Position numbers and translations under genes: made by a program
The notes under the pieces: model-generated
The model's input: only the letters and a program-made list of their open reading frames with translations
Database searches by the model: none
What the model was told of the DNA's origin: nothing
Assembly (NCBI GenBank): GCA_937862735.1
Contig: CALMDH010000105.1
Span: forward strand, 19,106-83,105
Length of the DNA: 64,000 bases
Direction: 5' to 3'
Origin: M0108 sp937862735
GTDB taxonomy: Bacteria; Pseudomonadota; Gammaproteobacteria; Chromatiales; Chromatiaceae
Shown: positions 1-9,321 of the stretch, piece by piece
Layout of the letters: each line of letters opens with the position of its first letter
How positions within the stretch are numbered: position 1 is the first letter of the stretch

Positions 1-458
1 TCGATGCGGTCGCCGATACGCAGGACCGTGCCATCCGACGCGGCCAGGACCTCAGCCGCCTCCTCGGTCTCCTCCCCGGTGGTGGGGTGGACCTTGATGA
101 CGCCAACCGGGCGACCGACGTATTTCTCCAGCAGCTTGGCGGGGGTGAGCAGGTCGAAGTCGAAGTTCTGCTCGATGACGCGCAACCCGGCCCCGGCGGT
201 CAGGCCGCGCAGCAGGGCCGTCTCGGGCTGGATCCGGGCGCTGACGTCGCGGAAGGCCAGGTCCAGACGCCCGGCGGGCAGCTCCAGGCGGCGGCGGTCC
301 TTTACTAGGGCCAGGTCCTCGTTGTAGATGGTGACGGCGACGGCGGTCTGATCGTCCAGGGTGCTGCGTTGCTCGTCCGGGGTGGCGGTCATGGCACTCG
401 TGCTCCAGAGCAGGGCGGACAGCAGGCCAAGGGCGATGGCGGCGAGATGGCGGTTCAT
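1..458 (-). CDS. DUF4139-type protein, N-terminal part (runs off the window)
   Basis: The reading frame starts at ATG 456-458 on the minus strand and is still open at base 1, so only about 152 N-terminal residues are present. It begins with a hydrophobic signal-peptide-like segment (about residues 1-25, ending near STSAMTATPDE). A segment with VAVTIYNEDLALVKDRR and LDLAFRDVSARIQPETA follows. That opening (a short beta-strand with N-x-x-L-A-L-V-x-D) is what I associate with the DUF4139/DUF4140 family of exported proteins of unknown function. Export is inferred from the signal-like segment; no enzymatic role can be given. The C-terminal domain that would confirm the family is outside the window. 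Confidence 0.6.
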   Translation of the reverse strand, partial: MNRHLAAIALGLLSALLWSTSAMTATPDEQRSTLDDQTAVAVTIYNEDLALVKDRRRLELPAGRLDLAFRDVSARIQPETALLRGLTAGAGLRVIEQNFDFDLLTPAKLLEKYVGRPVGVIKVHPTTGEETEEAAEVLAASDGTVLRIGDRI

Positions 459-738
459 GGCTTCACCTCAACAAGAGACCCGCAGGGTGGATGTGCTAAG
501 CCTAGGGTCAAAGCGGCGGTTTCGCTACCCCACCACGCGTATACCCCCTTAGATTCACACTTGAGTACCCCGACAGGGGCTATTACTGAGGTGGATGGTG
601 TCAGCCAGTTCCGGCGGGAATCCGCCTACAGGCCGCCGTTACCATGTCCCGCTAGGGGTGGGCCAGTCACGGGCAAGTGGGGATTAAGTTGAGGGCGCGG
701 AAAGGAAAGTAGTGTCGGTGAAGGTTGGAAGGGAATCG

Positions 739-1548
739 TCAGTCGGTCTGGCTCTCAGGCTTTTTGGTCTCCAGGACGATCATGGGCCGGCGTTTGGCGC
801 TGTTCTCGTCCAGCCCCGGGGCAACCACACGGATGGTGCGCGAGCTGCCGCGCAGGGAGGGCAGGTTGAGGTCCAGGTATTTGGCCAGGAGTTGTTTGAC
901 CTGCTGACCCTTGAGCTTGCGTAACTGGCGAACCTTGGCCAGGGCCTCGTCGGTGGGTTTGGTGCCGCCTTGGCGGCGGTAATGACGGATCACCGCCTCG
1001 GTGTAGGACAGGGTCTCGGCGTAGGTGACCATGCTGCCCGTGCGGTCCACCACGCCCTCGCCAGCGTTGTAGGCCATGATGGCCCGGCCGTAGTCGTTCT
1101 TGTATTTGGCCAGCAGGCGCTTGAGGTGGCGGGTGCCGGTATCAAGGTTGGTCTCGGGGTCGAACAGGCGCTCCTGGTCGGCGACGCCATAGTCCGCGGC
1201 GGTGGCCGGCATGACCTGCATCAGGCCCCGGGCACCGGCCCGGGAGACGGCCTGGGGATCGTAGGCGGATTCGGCGGCGACCACGGCCTTGACCAGGGCC
1301 AGCTCGACCCCGTGACGTTCGGCGGCCGCGGCGACCAACTTCTCCAGGCCAGCCCGGTCGGGCTTGGGCTTGGCCTCGGTATCGGGCTTAACCTCAGCCT
1401 TGGCCTCAGCTTCAGCCTTAGCCTCATTCTCAACCTTGGCCGTGGGCGCCGTCGCAGGGGTGGCCGTGGGCGTTGGCAGCGTGGCGCTGACGAAACCCGG
1501 CAGCACCAAAGTCAGGATTAACCAGCCAGAGGAAAAATGTGGCGACAT
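739..1548 (-). CDS. Lytic transglycosylase, SLT domain
   Basis: A 269-residue exported peptidoglycan lytic transglycosylase of the Slt family (GH23). It cleaves the MurNAc-GlcNAc bond in the periplasm and forms 1,6-anhydro-MurNAc. Residues 1-22 form a signal peptide. Residues about 25-65 are a low-complexity Ala/Lys/Glu/Pro linker with repeated K-A-E-A units. The SLT domain covers about 72-180, with the catalytic Glu93 in AAESAYDP, the GLMQVMP motif at about 108-114 and NLDTGTRHL and AYNAGEG further on. About 85 residues of unassigned C-terminal tail follow. Start is ATG 1546-1548. It stands alone between a minus-strand DUF4139 gene and a divergent channel gene. The exact subfamily (MltE, MltC or other) is not determined. 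Confidence 0.85.
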   Translation of the reverse strand: MSPHFSSGWLILTLVLPGFVSATLPTPTATPATAPTAKVENEAKAEAEAKAEVKPDTEAKPKPDRAGLEKLVAAAAERHGVELALVKAVVAAESAYDPQAVSRAGARGLMQVMPATAADYGVADQERLFDPETNLDTGTRHLKRLLAKYKNDYGRAIMAYNAGEGVVDRTGSMVTYAETLSYTEAVIRHYRRQGGTKPTDEALAKVRQLRKLKGQQVKQLLAKYLDLNLPSLRGSSRTIRVVAPGLDENSAKRRPMIVLETKKPESQTD

Positions 1549-1705
1549 GGGATTCAGATCACTGGTTGGATTGGCACCGATTCTACCCCCTCAGGCCCGA
1601 ATTCGGCCAAGGATTTCCCGTCTGCCTGCCGCGCGTCTGGTGACTGGCCAGGGGGAGGGCATAAAATGATCTTTTTGCTGGGTACCCTCAGAGGGGTCAA
1701 GGGGA

Positions 1706-4700
1706 ATGTTCCAGGTACCGCGTTTCAGATCCATCCTCCCCTGGTTGGCCCTGCTGGTCATCCTCGGCGGTTACGGGTGGCTCACCCAAGAGACCGCCGC
1801 TTCACGGTTGGTCAGGGTGGGGTGGTATGAGCATGCCCCTCTGATCTGGAGCGATGCGGACACTGGGCGCCCGCTGGGCTTTTACCCGGCCCTGCTAGAG
1901 GAGATTGCCCGCCGGGAAGAACTGCGGCTGGAATATGTCAAGAGCGATCGCACCAGGCTGCTGAAAGATCTCGCCGCCGGCGCCTTTCACCTCGCCGTGC
2001 CCGTCACGATCACGGACCCGCGCAAGGCGGCCATGGATTTTTCCTGGCCGATCGACGAATACCAGCGCCGGGTCCTTGGCCGTGGCGCGGCGCTGTCCGC
2101 TCACTCAGCCGTGGATTTCGAGAAGAAAACCTTTGGTGCCCTGCACGGCAGCGTCCATCAGGACCAGATTGATCGCTGGTACCAAGCGGGCCGCATCGGC
2201 GGGGTGCAGACCTTTGCCGACGGGGCCCAGATGGAGCAGGCCTTGCTGGCTGGAAATATTGATTACTTGCTGGACGACGCGGAGATTATCACCGCCCTCC
2301 AGAACCGGTACCCCGACCAATTAAAGGTCCTGGAGACCGATGATTTTTTCACCCCCAACGCCTACCGTGCCTTTCCGGTGGCCAAGGACCAGGCCTGGTT
2401 GTTGAGCCGGATCAATCAGGCCCTGCGGGACATGATGCGGGACGGAAGCTTTACCGCTATCTATCGCAACCATCATGACGCGGGCAATACCACCGGGGCG
2501 GACAACACCGCTGAGACTGGCGCTCGCGATTACCAAGACGCTGGCCAGACCAGCGTCACCGGCGGGAAAACCAGGGTGGGGGAGGACTCGCGCTGGCGGC
2601 AACGGCTACCGCGGCTCGAAGTGGATGAAAATTATGATGCTCGGGCCATCCTGGATAACTATTTCGACGTGATTTCCAGCGATGCCGAGGGGGTACGGGA
2701 TCGGGCCAAGATCGATCTGATCAATGGCCTCATCCGCGATGGCCGCCATGAATTCGCCACCAAACTCCATCGTGCTCAGGTCCGCCTGAGCGAATTATTG
2801 CTCCTGATCGACGGTCAGCCCCAGGATGCCCCATATTTTTCCGCCTTCTACTATCGTCAGATCCAGGATCTGAGCCGGTCATTCGAACAGGTCCGCGACA
2901 GCCTCCAGGCTTACCGGCAGAAGTTCAATCTGGAAAACATCCAGATGAAGAACAATCTGACCATGATCCAATCCATCGAGATGGTCGAGCCGGAACTGTC
3001 CTGGCGCGCCAACTGGATTGCCTACAATTTCGATTCCGCCTTGCTCACGCAGGCGCGTTGGGTCGCACAGATCGATGAGATTATCCAGCAAAGCGATGAC
3101 TTCATTGCTCAATCTCAGCAGATCCTGAATCGGGGCGAGGCAGAGCTTTTAGCGCACTATCGCCAATATTTTTTTCAGCCGTTCGATTTCTTTGGTGGTG
3201 GGGAAAACGTGGGTGGCGCCACCTTTCAGTTTCTGGAATTGAAACGGAGTTTCGTCAGTTGGTTGCTTGCGCTGCCGATCCAATGGCGGGTCATCATACC
3301 TGATGACTATCTCTGGCCATCATTGATGTGGCAATTCTTCACCCTTGTCGTTATCGCCGTCATTGTCACCCTGGTCATCCTGCGTCTGACCAGCTTTCCC
3401 CTGGCCAGGTACAAACGTCCTTACCTAACGGCCTGGCTGGGCTTTTTTTATCTCCAAGCCTTTAAATCCCTGCCCAGCACCAACGACAGTCTGTTTTTGA
3501 CCCTGGCGATGTTGTTCCTGGGGCTGGCGATCACCGATTACGCCTGGAAATCCCGCTATGACGAAGAGAATGCCCCGGGATTGAATCCCTTCCTGCTGAC
3601 TATTTTCTCCATCGCGCTGCTGGATGTGATGACGGATCTTCTGGCGCCCAAGCGCGTGTTGCTCATGACCCTGGTGCTGCTGGGGCTGGGTAACCTCTTG
3701 TGGGTGATTGGGAATTCCATCATCCACAAACAACATCGCCTGGATATCCATTCCCTGTTCCACCTGTCCGGACTGATCTGGACGGTTGTTGGCATCACCG
3801 CCTGGTTGGGATATCTCTATCCCGCCCTGGCCCTTGCGATTGGTGGCGGTCTGGCCCTGAGCATCTTCTATGCCGGGATCGTGATAACCCAAAACCTGCT
3901 GCGTGTCGCTCATGCCATCCGCGGCCGGCGGTCATCGACGGCCAGCATCATTTCCACCCTGCTGATCCCGCTGCTGTGGTTTGCCCTGCTGATGGGTGCC
4001 ACTCAGTGGGGGTTCGAAGTCTTCAACGCCAGTTGGTTTATCGCCCATCTTTTAAATGTCGATCTGGCGCCCTCACCCGCCGTTGAGATCAGCCTGCGAA
4101 CCCTGGTGAGTATTCTGCTGGTCGCTGTTTTTCTGCGCTTTCTTCTCAACTGGATCCATGAGATGTTGACGGTGATCAGTGATTCGCGCCAACTCGATCT
4201 GGTGGCCCTCAATTCCACCTTTCTGGTCGTGCGCTACGTCGTCTGGATTCTCTTCATCCTGATTACCCTCACCTCGCTGCATATCGACTGGGACAATCTC
4301 AAATGGATCGTGGGCGGTCTCAGCGTGGGTTTTGGCTTTGCCTTGAAGGATATTCTCGAGAATTTCTTCGCCGGGATCATCATCCTGCTAGGCAAACAGG
4401 TTCGACCTGGCGATACCATTGAATTTGGTTCTGTCTATGGCAAGGTCCATAAGATCAACATCCGCGCGACCTTCATCAAGACCGAGGACAATGCCCTCAT
4501 CGCCTTGCCCAACAGTCAGATCGTCTCCAAGGAATTCCGCAACTGGACCCTGAATGGCGACATCCGGCGTCACGAATTTCAGGTCGGCGTCGCCTACGAT
4601 TCGGATATCCAGGTGGCGATTCAGACCCTGCTGGAGGTCATGCGCGCCTCGCACTACGTGCTCAAGGTCCACCCGCCCGATGTGCTGGTGGTCGATTTTG

Positions 4701-4921
4701 CCGACAGCGCCATCCTGCTCAAGGCCCGGTTCTGGATCAAGGTAGCGAACCGCACCAAGTCGGCTGCCGCCCTCCGGAACGATGCCCTGGCGGCCTTTAG
4801 GGCCCGGGGGATCGTCATTGCCTTCCCGCAGATGGATGTGCACCTGGACCTGCCGGCCGGGGGGCTGGCCCTGCTCCCGTCGCTTCCTTCGGCGCCAGGG
4901 GCCGTTACCGCGGGTGCTTAA
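1706..4921 (+). CDS. Periplasmic substrate-binding domain fused to MscS-type channel
   Basis: A 1071-residue inner-membrane protein. An N-terminal hydrophobic anchor (about 8-28) is followed by a family-3 solute-binding domain (about 35-255), seen in VRVGWYEHAPL, GFYPALLEEIARR and the closing ALRDMMRDGSFTAIY. A Gly/Thr/Asp-rich stretch (257-291) and a long helical region with many Gln residues (300-520) come next. About ten hydrophobic segments (from about 525) lead into an MscS pore and beta domain (about 868-1050) with GGLSVGFGFALKDILENF and VRPGDTIEFG. The likely role is a mechanosensitive or ligand-modulated channel in which the binding domain senses a periplasmic solute. That gating idea is inference; the domain order is seen. 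GGGG-type Shine-Dalgarno bases precede the ATG. No partner gene is evident. Confidence 0.8.
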   Translation: MFQVPRFRSILPWLALLVILGGYGWLTQETAASRLVRVGWYEHAPLIWSDADTGRPLGFYPALLEEIARREELRLEYVKSDRTRLLKDLAAGAFHLAVPVTITDPRKAAMDFSWPIDEYQRRVLGRGAALSAHSAVDFEKKTFGALHGSVHQDQIDRWYQAGRIGGVQTFADGAQMEQALLAGNIDYLLDDAEIITALQNRYPDQLKVLETDDFFTPNAYRAFPVAKDQAWLLSRINQALRDMMRDGSFTAIYRNHHDAGNTTGADNTAETGARDYQDAGQTSVTGGKTRVGEDSRWRQRLPRLEVDENYDARAILDNYFDVISSDAEGVRDRAKIDLINGLIRDGRHEFATKLHRAQVRLSELLLLIDGQPQDAPYFSAFYYRQIQDLSRSFEQVRDSLQAYRQKFNLENIQMKNNLTMIQSIEMVEPELSWRANWIAYNFDSALLTQARWVAQIDEIIQQSDDFIAQSQQILNRGEAELLAHYRQYFFQPFDFFGGGENVGGATFQFLELKRSFVSWLLALPIQWRVIIPDDYLWPSLMWQFFTLVVIAVIVTLVILRLTSFPLARYKRPYLTAWLGFFYLQAFKSLPSTNDSLFLTLAMLFLGLAITDYAWKSRYDEENAPGLNPFLLTIFSIALLDVMTDLLAPKRVLLMTLVLLGLGNLLWVIGNSIIHKQHRLDIHSLFHLSGLIWTVVGITAWLGYLYPALALAIGGGLALSIFYAGIVITQNLLRVAHAIRGRRSSTASIISTLLIPLLWFALLMGATQWGFEVFNASWFIAHLLNVDLAPSPAVEISLRTLVSILLVAVFLRFLLNWIHEMLTVISDSRQLDLVALNSTFLVVRYVVWILFILITLTSLHIDWDNLKWIVGGLSVGFGFALKDILENFFAGIIILLGKQVRPGDTIEFGSVYGKVHKINIRATFIKTEDNALIALPNSQIVSKEFRNWTLNGDIRRHEFQVGVAYDSDIQVAIQTLLEVMRASHYVLKVHPPDVLVVDFADSAILLKARFWIKVANRTKSAAALRNDALAAFRARGIVIAFPQMDVHLDLPAGGLALLPSLPSAPGAVTAGA

Positions 4922-5115
4922 CCGTCTTCGCCTTGATTGGCATGCCGTTATCCAAAGTCTGAGCGTCGGGTCAGGCAAAAATTGATTAAAGGCGCGAGAA
5001 CAATGAAGTCCGCGGATCGATTTGGTCTTGGACGAAGCGATGATCACGGCAGCTGCGTTATCCAAGCCTTGATTCCCTCATTGCCCCTGTCGCTCTTACT
5101 GACTGACCACAACCA

Positions 5116-7011
5116 ATGCCCTTTGAGATGAACCCCACCCTTGACTATCGCGTCCAGCCGCTATCACCCGAAGCCCATGTCTTCGCCGTCGAACTGCGCA
5201 TCACCCCACCGCCGGCGGGAGACCTGATCCTCACCCTGCCAGCCTGGATTCCTGGCAGTTACCTGATCCGCAACTTCGCCCGCCACCTCATCCGCCTGTT
5301 GGCAGGCGATCCGGAGGGGGATCTGCCCCTGGAAAAACGTGACAAGCAGACCTGGACCCTTGCTCACCGTGGTCTGCCGGTGGTCATCCGCTGGCAGGTC
5401 TACGCCTGGGACGGGAGCGTGCGGGGGGCCTTCCTGGATGACCGGCGTGGGTATTTCAACGGTCCCGCCCTCTTTCTGGGGGTCCGGGGCCTGGAGGGGC
5501 TGCCCTGTCGGGTGGAGATCCAGCCCCCCCAGGGCCCTGCCTACGCCGACTGGCGTCTGGCGACCAGCCTGCGCCCCCTGGCGGCGGAACCCTTCGGCTT
5601 CGGGACCTATCAGGCCGACGACTATGAGGACCTGATCGACCATCCGGTGGAGATGGGCATCTTCAGCCTCATACCCTTCCACGTCCGCGGCGTCCCCCAC
5701 TGGCTGACCCTCACCGGGCGCCACCGCGCCGATGATGCGCGCTTGCAGGCCGACCTGAGTCGCATCTGCGCCACCCAGGCCGCGCTCTTCGGCGAACTGC
5801 CCCTGGATCGCTACCTCTTCATGACCCAGGTCACCGCCGATGGCTACGGCGGGCTCGAACATCGTTTCTCCACCAGCCTGCTCTGTGCCCGGGAGGAACT
5901 GCCGGCCCTGGGAATGGGCCAACCGACCCCCGGCTACCAGCGGTTCCTGGGGCTGTGCAGCCACGAGTATTTCCACCTTTGGCACGTCAAGCGCATCCGC
6001 CCCCGCGCCTTCCTGGAGCAGGGCCTTGAACGGGAGGTACACACCCGGCTGCTCTGGGTTTTCGAGGGCATCACCTCCTACTATGACGACCTGGCCCTGG
6101 TACGCAGTGGCTGCATCGACGAGGCGGCCTATCTCGGGCTGCTGGCGGAGGCCATCACCCGCGTCCTGCGCACCCCGGGGCGTCTGGTCCAGACCTTGGC
6201 GGAGTCCAGCTTCGATGCCTGGACCAAGTTCTACCAGCCGGACGAGAACAGTCCCAACAGCCTGGTGAGTTACTATGCCAAGGGCGCCCTGGTGGCCCTG
6301 GCGCTCGACCTGACCATTCGCCGGGACACGGCTGGGACCAAGTCCCTCGACGACGTGATGTGCGCCCTGTGGGAACGCCATGGCCGCACCGGCGTTGGCC
6401 TGGAGGAGCGGGGCTTCGAGACCCTGGCGATGGCGGTGACCGGGCTGGACCTGGGCGACTTTTTCCACCAGGCCCTGGATAGCACCGAGGACCTGGACCT
6501 GGCACCCCTGCTGGCGGAGCTGGGGATCGGCCTGCGCCTCAGGGTGGCCCGCCAGGGCAAGGATTTCGGCGGTCTGGCCGCCAACGGTGCCGCCGCTCCG
6601 GCAACCGGCATCCAAACGGCTGAGGGGGCCGCCACGCCAACGCCCAGCCTGGGCATCCGCCTCAGGCCCGAGGGCGTCGAGCCCATCATCGCCACCGTCT
6701 TCACCGCTGGTCCCGCCCAGACTGCCGGCCTGGCCCCGGGGGATACCCTGGTAGCGCTGGACGGACTGCGCATCAGCCGCGACAACCTGGACAAGCTGCT
6801 GCTGACGGCGGGGGAGGGGTCCGAGGTGGAGATTCACGCCTTCCGCCGTGACGAGCTCCAGGTCCGCCGGGCACGGCTGGCCCCGGCGCCCCTGGATACC
6901 TGTGAGCTTTGGCTCTTGGCGGACGCCACGCCACAAGCCCAGGCTCGCCGCGCCGCCTGGCTCGGAGGCCAGGGCCGAGCGGTGTCGGTAGCGGATGCGG
7001 CCAAGGGGTAA
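5116..7011 (+). CDS. M61-family metallopeptidase with PDZ domain
   Basis: A 631-residue protein of the M61 (glycyl aminopeptidase-like) family. An N-terminal beta domain (about 5-190) precedes a thermolysin-like catalytic domain. The zinc motif HEYFH is at 283-287 within CSHEYFHLWHVKRIRP, and the probable third ligand Glu317 is in WVFEGITSYYDD. A PDZ domain lies at about 530-600, with TAGPAQTAGLAPGDTLVALDG. A short Ala/Thr/Pro-rich stretch (about 490-515) precedes it. No clear signal peptide is present, so a cytoplasmic location is possible. A second ATG at 5128 is an equally plausible start. The substrate of bacterial M61 enzymes is generally uncertain; an N-terminal Gly/Ala aminopeptidase role is known only for a few members. 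Confidence 0.9.
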   Translation: MPFEMNPTLDYRVQPLSPEAHVFAVELRITPPPAGDLILTLPAWIPGSYLIRNFARHLIRLLAGDPEGDLPLEKRDKQTWTLAHRGLPVVIRWQVYAWDGSVRGAFLDDRRGYFNGPALFLGVRGLEGLPCRVEIQPPQGPAYADWRLATSLRPLAAEPFGFGTYQADDYEDLIDHPVEMGIFSLIPFHVRGVPHWLTLTGRHRADDARLQADLSRICATQAALFGELPLDRYLFMTQVTADGYGGLEHRFSTSLLCAREELPALGMGQPTPGYQRFLGLCSHEYFHLWHVKRIRPRAFLEQGLEREVHTRLLWVFEGITSYYDDLALVRSGCIDEAAYLGLLAEAITRVLRTPGRLVQTLAESSFDAWTKFYQPDENSPNSLVSYYAKGALVALALDLTIRRDTAGTKSLDDVMCALWERHGRTGVGLEERGFETLAMAVTGLDLGDFFHQALDSTEDLDLAPLLAELGIGLRLRVARQGKDFGGLAANGAAAPATGIQTAEGAATPTPSLGIRLRPEGVEPIIATVFTAGPAQTAGLAPGDTLVALDGLRISRDNLDKLLLTAGEGSEVEIHAFRRDELQVRRARLAPAPLDTCELWLLADATPQAQARRAAWLGGQGRAVSVADAAKG

Positions 7012-7160
7012 GGCCCCGTGTCCCGTGGATGTCCGTCAGCGGACAATCAAGTGAGCAGGGGGGACGAGACAATGAGCCATCCGGGTGGTGAGAACGGTGC
7101 GCCAAATGGGCGGTGAGACCAGACCAGGCTCTTTACCGGGCCACGGTGGCTGAGGGCGGC

Positions 7161-8156
7161 ATGGAGACTCATCTCAAACTGGTGCGCCAACTGGCGGATG
7201 GCCGCTATCACTCCGGCGAGACCCTGGCGGAACGGCTGGGACTGAGCCGGGCGGCGGTCTGGAAGGGCGTGCGCAAGGCTAGCGAACGTCTCGGGCTGAC
7301 CATCGAGTCCCGGCGCGGCACGGGCTACCGCCTGAGCGAGCCCCTGGAACTGCTCGACCCGGCCCAATTCCTTGGCGCCCTGAGCCACATAGCCCAGGCC
7401 CAGATCGCCCGGCTGGAGATCCTGGACGACATTGACTCCACCAACGCCCACCTCCTCGCCGCCGGCCATGCCGGCGCCCCGAGCGGCACCCTCTGCCTGG
7501 CGGAGCGCCAGTCCGCCGGCCGGGGACGACGGGGGCGGACCTGGGTCTCGCCCTACGGCGCCAACCTCTATCTGTCCCTGTTGTGGCGCTTTCCCCAGGG
7601 ACCTGGCCATCTGGGCGGGCTCAGCCTGGCGGCGGGCGCGGCCCTGGCCCAGGCCCTGGAGACTGCCGGGGTGGCGGGCATCGGCCTCAAGTGGCCCAAC
7701 GACCTGCTGTGGCGGCGGCGCAAGTTGGGAGGCCTGCTGATCGAGGTGGCCGCCGAGACCCAGGGCCCGAGCCTGGTGGTCGTCGGCCTGGGCCTCAACA
7801 CCCGCCTGCGTGGCGCCCAGGTCCAGGGCATCGACCAGCCCTGGGTGGATCTGGACGAGATCTTCGGTCCCCGGGGCTACCGTCGCAACCACATCGCCGC
7901 CCTGGCGACAGAGGCCCTGGTCGTCACCCTGGAGCGCTATGGCCGCGAGGGCCTGATCCCTTTCCTGCCGCTCTGGGAGCGCTACGACCGTTATCGGGGT
8001 GAAAGTGTCGAGATCCGTCAGGGCGAGCGGCTCGTCATCGGCACCCAAGCCGGCATCACCGGCGACGGCGCCCTGCGTGTGGAGGTGGCCGGGGAAATCC
8101 GGATCTTCACCGCCGGAGAGGTCAGCCTGAGGCCCGCCGGTTCGCCAACCCCTTGA
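7161..8156 (+). CDS. birA: Biotin--protein ligase / biotin operon repressor
   Basis: Bifunctional BirA of about 331 residues. An N-terminal winged-helix domain (about 1-60; GETLAERLGLSRAAVWKGV) would bind the biotin operator. The catalytic domain (about 75-270) shows DSTNAHL, the biotinyl-AMP loop GRGRRGRTWVSPYGANLY, and KWPNDLLW. A C-terminal SH3-like domain follows. It activates biotin to biotinyl-5'-AMP and transfers it to the carboxyl-carrier protein. The frame is open upstream to 7113, but ATG 7161 (METHLKLV) matches the usual BirA N-terminus and removes an unconserved extension. Its 3' end converges with srkA across about 70 bp without an obvious terminator. Confidence 0.93.
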   Translation: METHLKLVRQLADGRYHSGETLAERLGLSRAAVWKGVRKASERLGLTIESRRGTGYRLSEPLELLDPAQFLGALSHIAQAQIARLEILDDIDSTNAHLLAAGHAGAPSGTLCLAERQSAGRGRRGRTWVSPYGANLYLSLLWRFPQGPGHLGGLSLAAGAALAQALETAGVAGIGLKWPNDLLWRRRKLGGLLIEVAAETQGPSLVVVGLGLNTRLRGAQVQGIDQPWVDLDEIFGPRGYRRNHIAALATEALVVTLERYGREGLIPFLPLWERYDRYRGESVEIRQGERLVIGTQAGITGDGALRVEVAGEIRIFTAGEVSLRPAGSPTP

Positions 8157-8226
8157 GGGCTGGGCGAGGATTACCCCGGACGGTGATCGGGTCCCGGCGA
8201 TACGTCCAGGTCCCGAGAAGTGGATA

Positions 8227-9321
8227 TCACTGCAGCGCCTCCTGCATGGCGGCAATCTGCTCCCGCAACTCCAGGATGCGCTCCTCCCAGTAGCGCGGGC
8301 TGTTGAACCAGGGGAAGGCGAGGGGGAAGGCCGGGTCCTCCCAGCGGCGGGCCAGCCAGGCGCTGTAGTGCATCAGGCGCAGGGTGCGCAGGGCCTCGAT
8401 GAGGTGCAATTCGCGGTAGTCGAAATCGCGAAAGTCCTGGTAACCGGTCAGGATCTGGTCGAGCTGGGCGGCCACCTCCTGGCGGCTGCCGCAGAGCAGC
8501 ATCCACAGGTCCTGCACCGCCGGGCCCAGGCGGCAGTCGTCGAAGTCGACGAAGTGGGGGCCGGTGTCGGTCCACAGCAGGTTGCCAGGGTGGCAGTCGC
8601 CATGCAGCCGGAGCTGGCGGACATCGCCCGCCTGGTCGAACAGGCGGCGCGCCGCCTCCAGGGCCTGGGCGGAGACGCTGGCATAGGCGTTGCGCAGCTC
8701 GGGGGGCAGCCAGCCCGCCGCCAGCAGGTAGGCCCGGGGCTCCTCGCCAAAGCTGGCGAGGTCGAGGCGGGGGCGGTGCCGGAAGGGGAGCGTTTCACCC
8801 AAGGCATGGATGCGGCCCAGGAAGCGGCCCAGCCAGGTCAGCACCTGGGGACGATCCAGTTCCGGCGTCCGGCCGCCCCGCCGCGGGCTGAGGGAAAAGC
8901 GATAGCCGCCATGGCGGTGCAGGGTCTGGCCGCCGATGACCAGGGGCGGCACCGCCGGGATCTCCCGCTCCGCCAGGTCTAAGGTGAAGGCGTGCTCCTC
9001 CAGGATGGCGGCGTCGCTCCAGCGCCCCGGCCGGTAGAACTTGGCGACGAGGGGCTGTCCCTCTTCGATGCCGACCTGATAGACGCGGTTCTCGTAGCTG
9101 TTGAGGGCCAGCAGCCGACCGTCAGTGACCAGGCCAAGGGATTCTACCGCGTTCAGAATGCGGTCCGGGCTCAGGTCGGCGAAGGGGCGTGGATCGGGGG
9201 GCGTATCGGGCTTGGGGCCAGTGGCCCGGTCTGGCGTTTGGGCCGGGACCGCGGTCCCGGTCCGTTTCTTGACCGCTTGTTTAACCGTTTTTTTCACGAA
9301 GGAGCCTGCTCCCAGAACCAC
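8227..9321 (-). CDS. srkA: Stress-response Ser/Thr kinase SrkA (YihE/RdoA)
   Basis: A 364-residue aminoglycoside-phosphotransferase-fold protein kinase. LNSYENRVYQVG and VAKFYRPGRWSD match the SrkA N-lobe, LHGDCHPGNLLW is the catalytic loop and HFVDFDDCRLG the metal-binding motif. In E. coli SrkA counters the MazEF and Cpx death pathways. The start is GTG at 9319-9321, immediately after the dapE stop, so the two genes abut with zero spacing and are probably translationally coupled. About 45 N-terminal residues (basic, then Pro/Thr-rich) precede the conserved part and have no counterpart in the E. coli enzyme. An internal start is therefore possible. Confidence 0.88.
   Translation of the reverse strand: MVLGAGSFVKKTVKQAVKKRTGTAVPAQTPDRATGPKPDTPPDPRPFADLSPDRILNAVESLGLVTDGRLLALNSYENRVYQVGIEEGQPLVAKFYRPGRWSDAAILEEHAFTLDLAEREIPAVPPLVIGGQTLHRHGGYRFSLSPRRGGRTPELDRPQVLTWLGRFLGRIHALGETLPFRHRPRLDLASFGEEPRAYLLAAGWLPPELRNAYASVSAQALEAARRLFDQAGDVRQLRLHGDCHPGNLLWTDTGPHFVDFDDCRLGPAVQDLWMLLCGSRQEVAAQLDQILTGYQDFRDFDYRELHLIEALRTLRLMHYSAWLARRWEDPAFPLAFPWFNSPRYWEERILELREQIAAMQEALQ

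Noticed and set aside
459..738. Search for a gene or promoter in the 280-bp gap before the lytic transglycosylase
   Set aside because: Only short frames without ribosome sites or family similarity; no clear promoter pair.
5164..6936. A 590-residue minus-strand frame opposite the M61 peptidase
   Set aside because: Shadow frame; the plus-strand product contains the HExxH zinc motif and PDZ domain.
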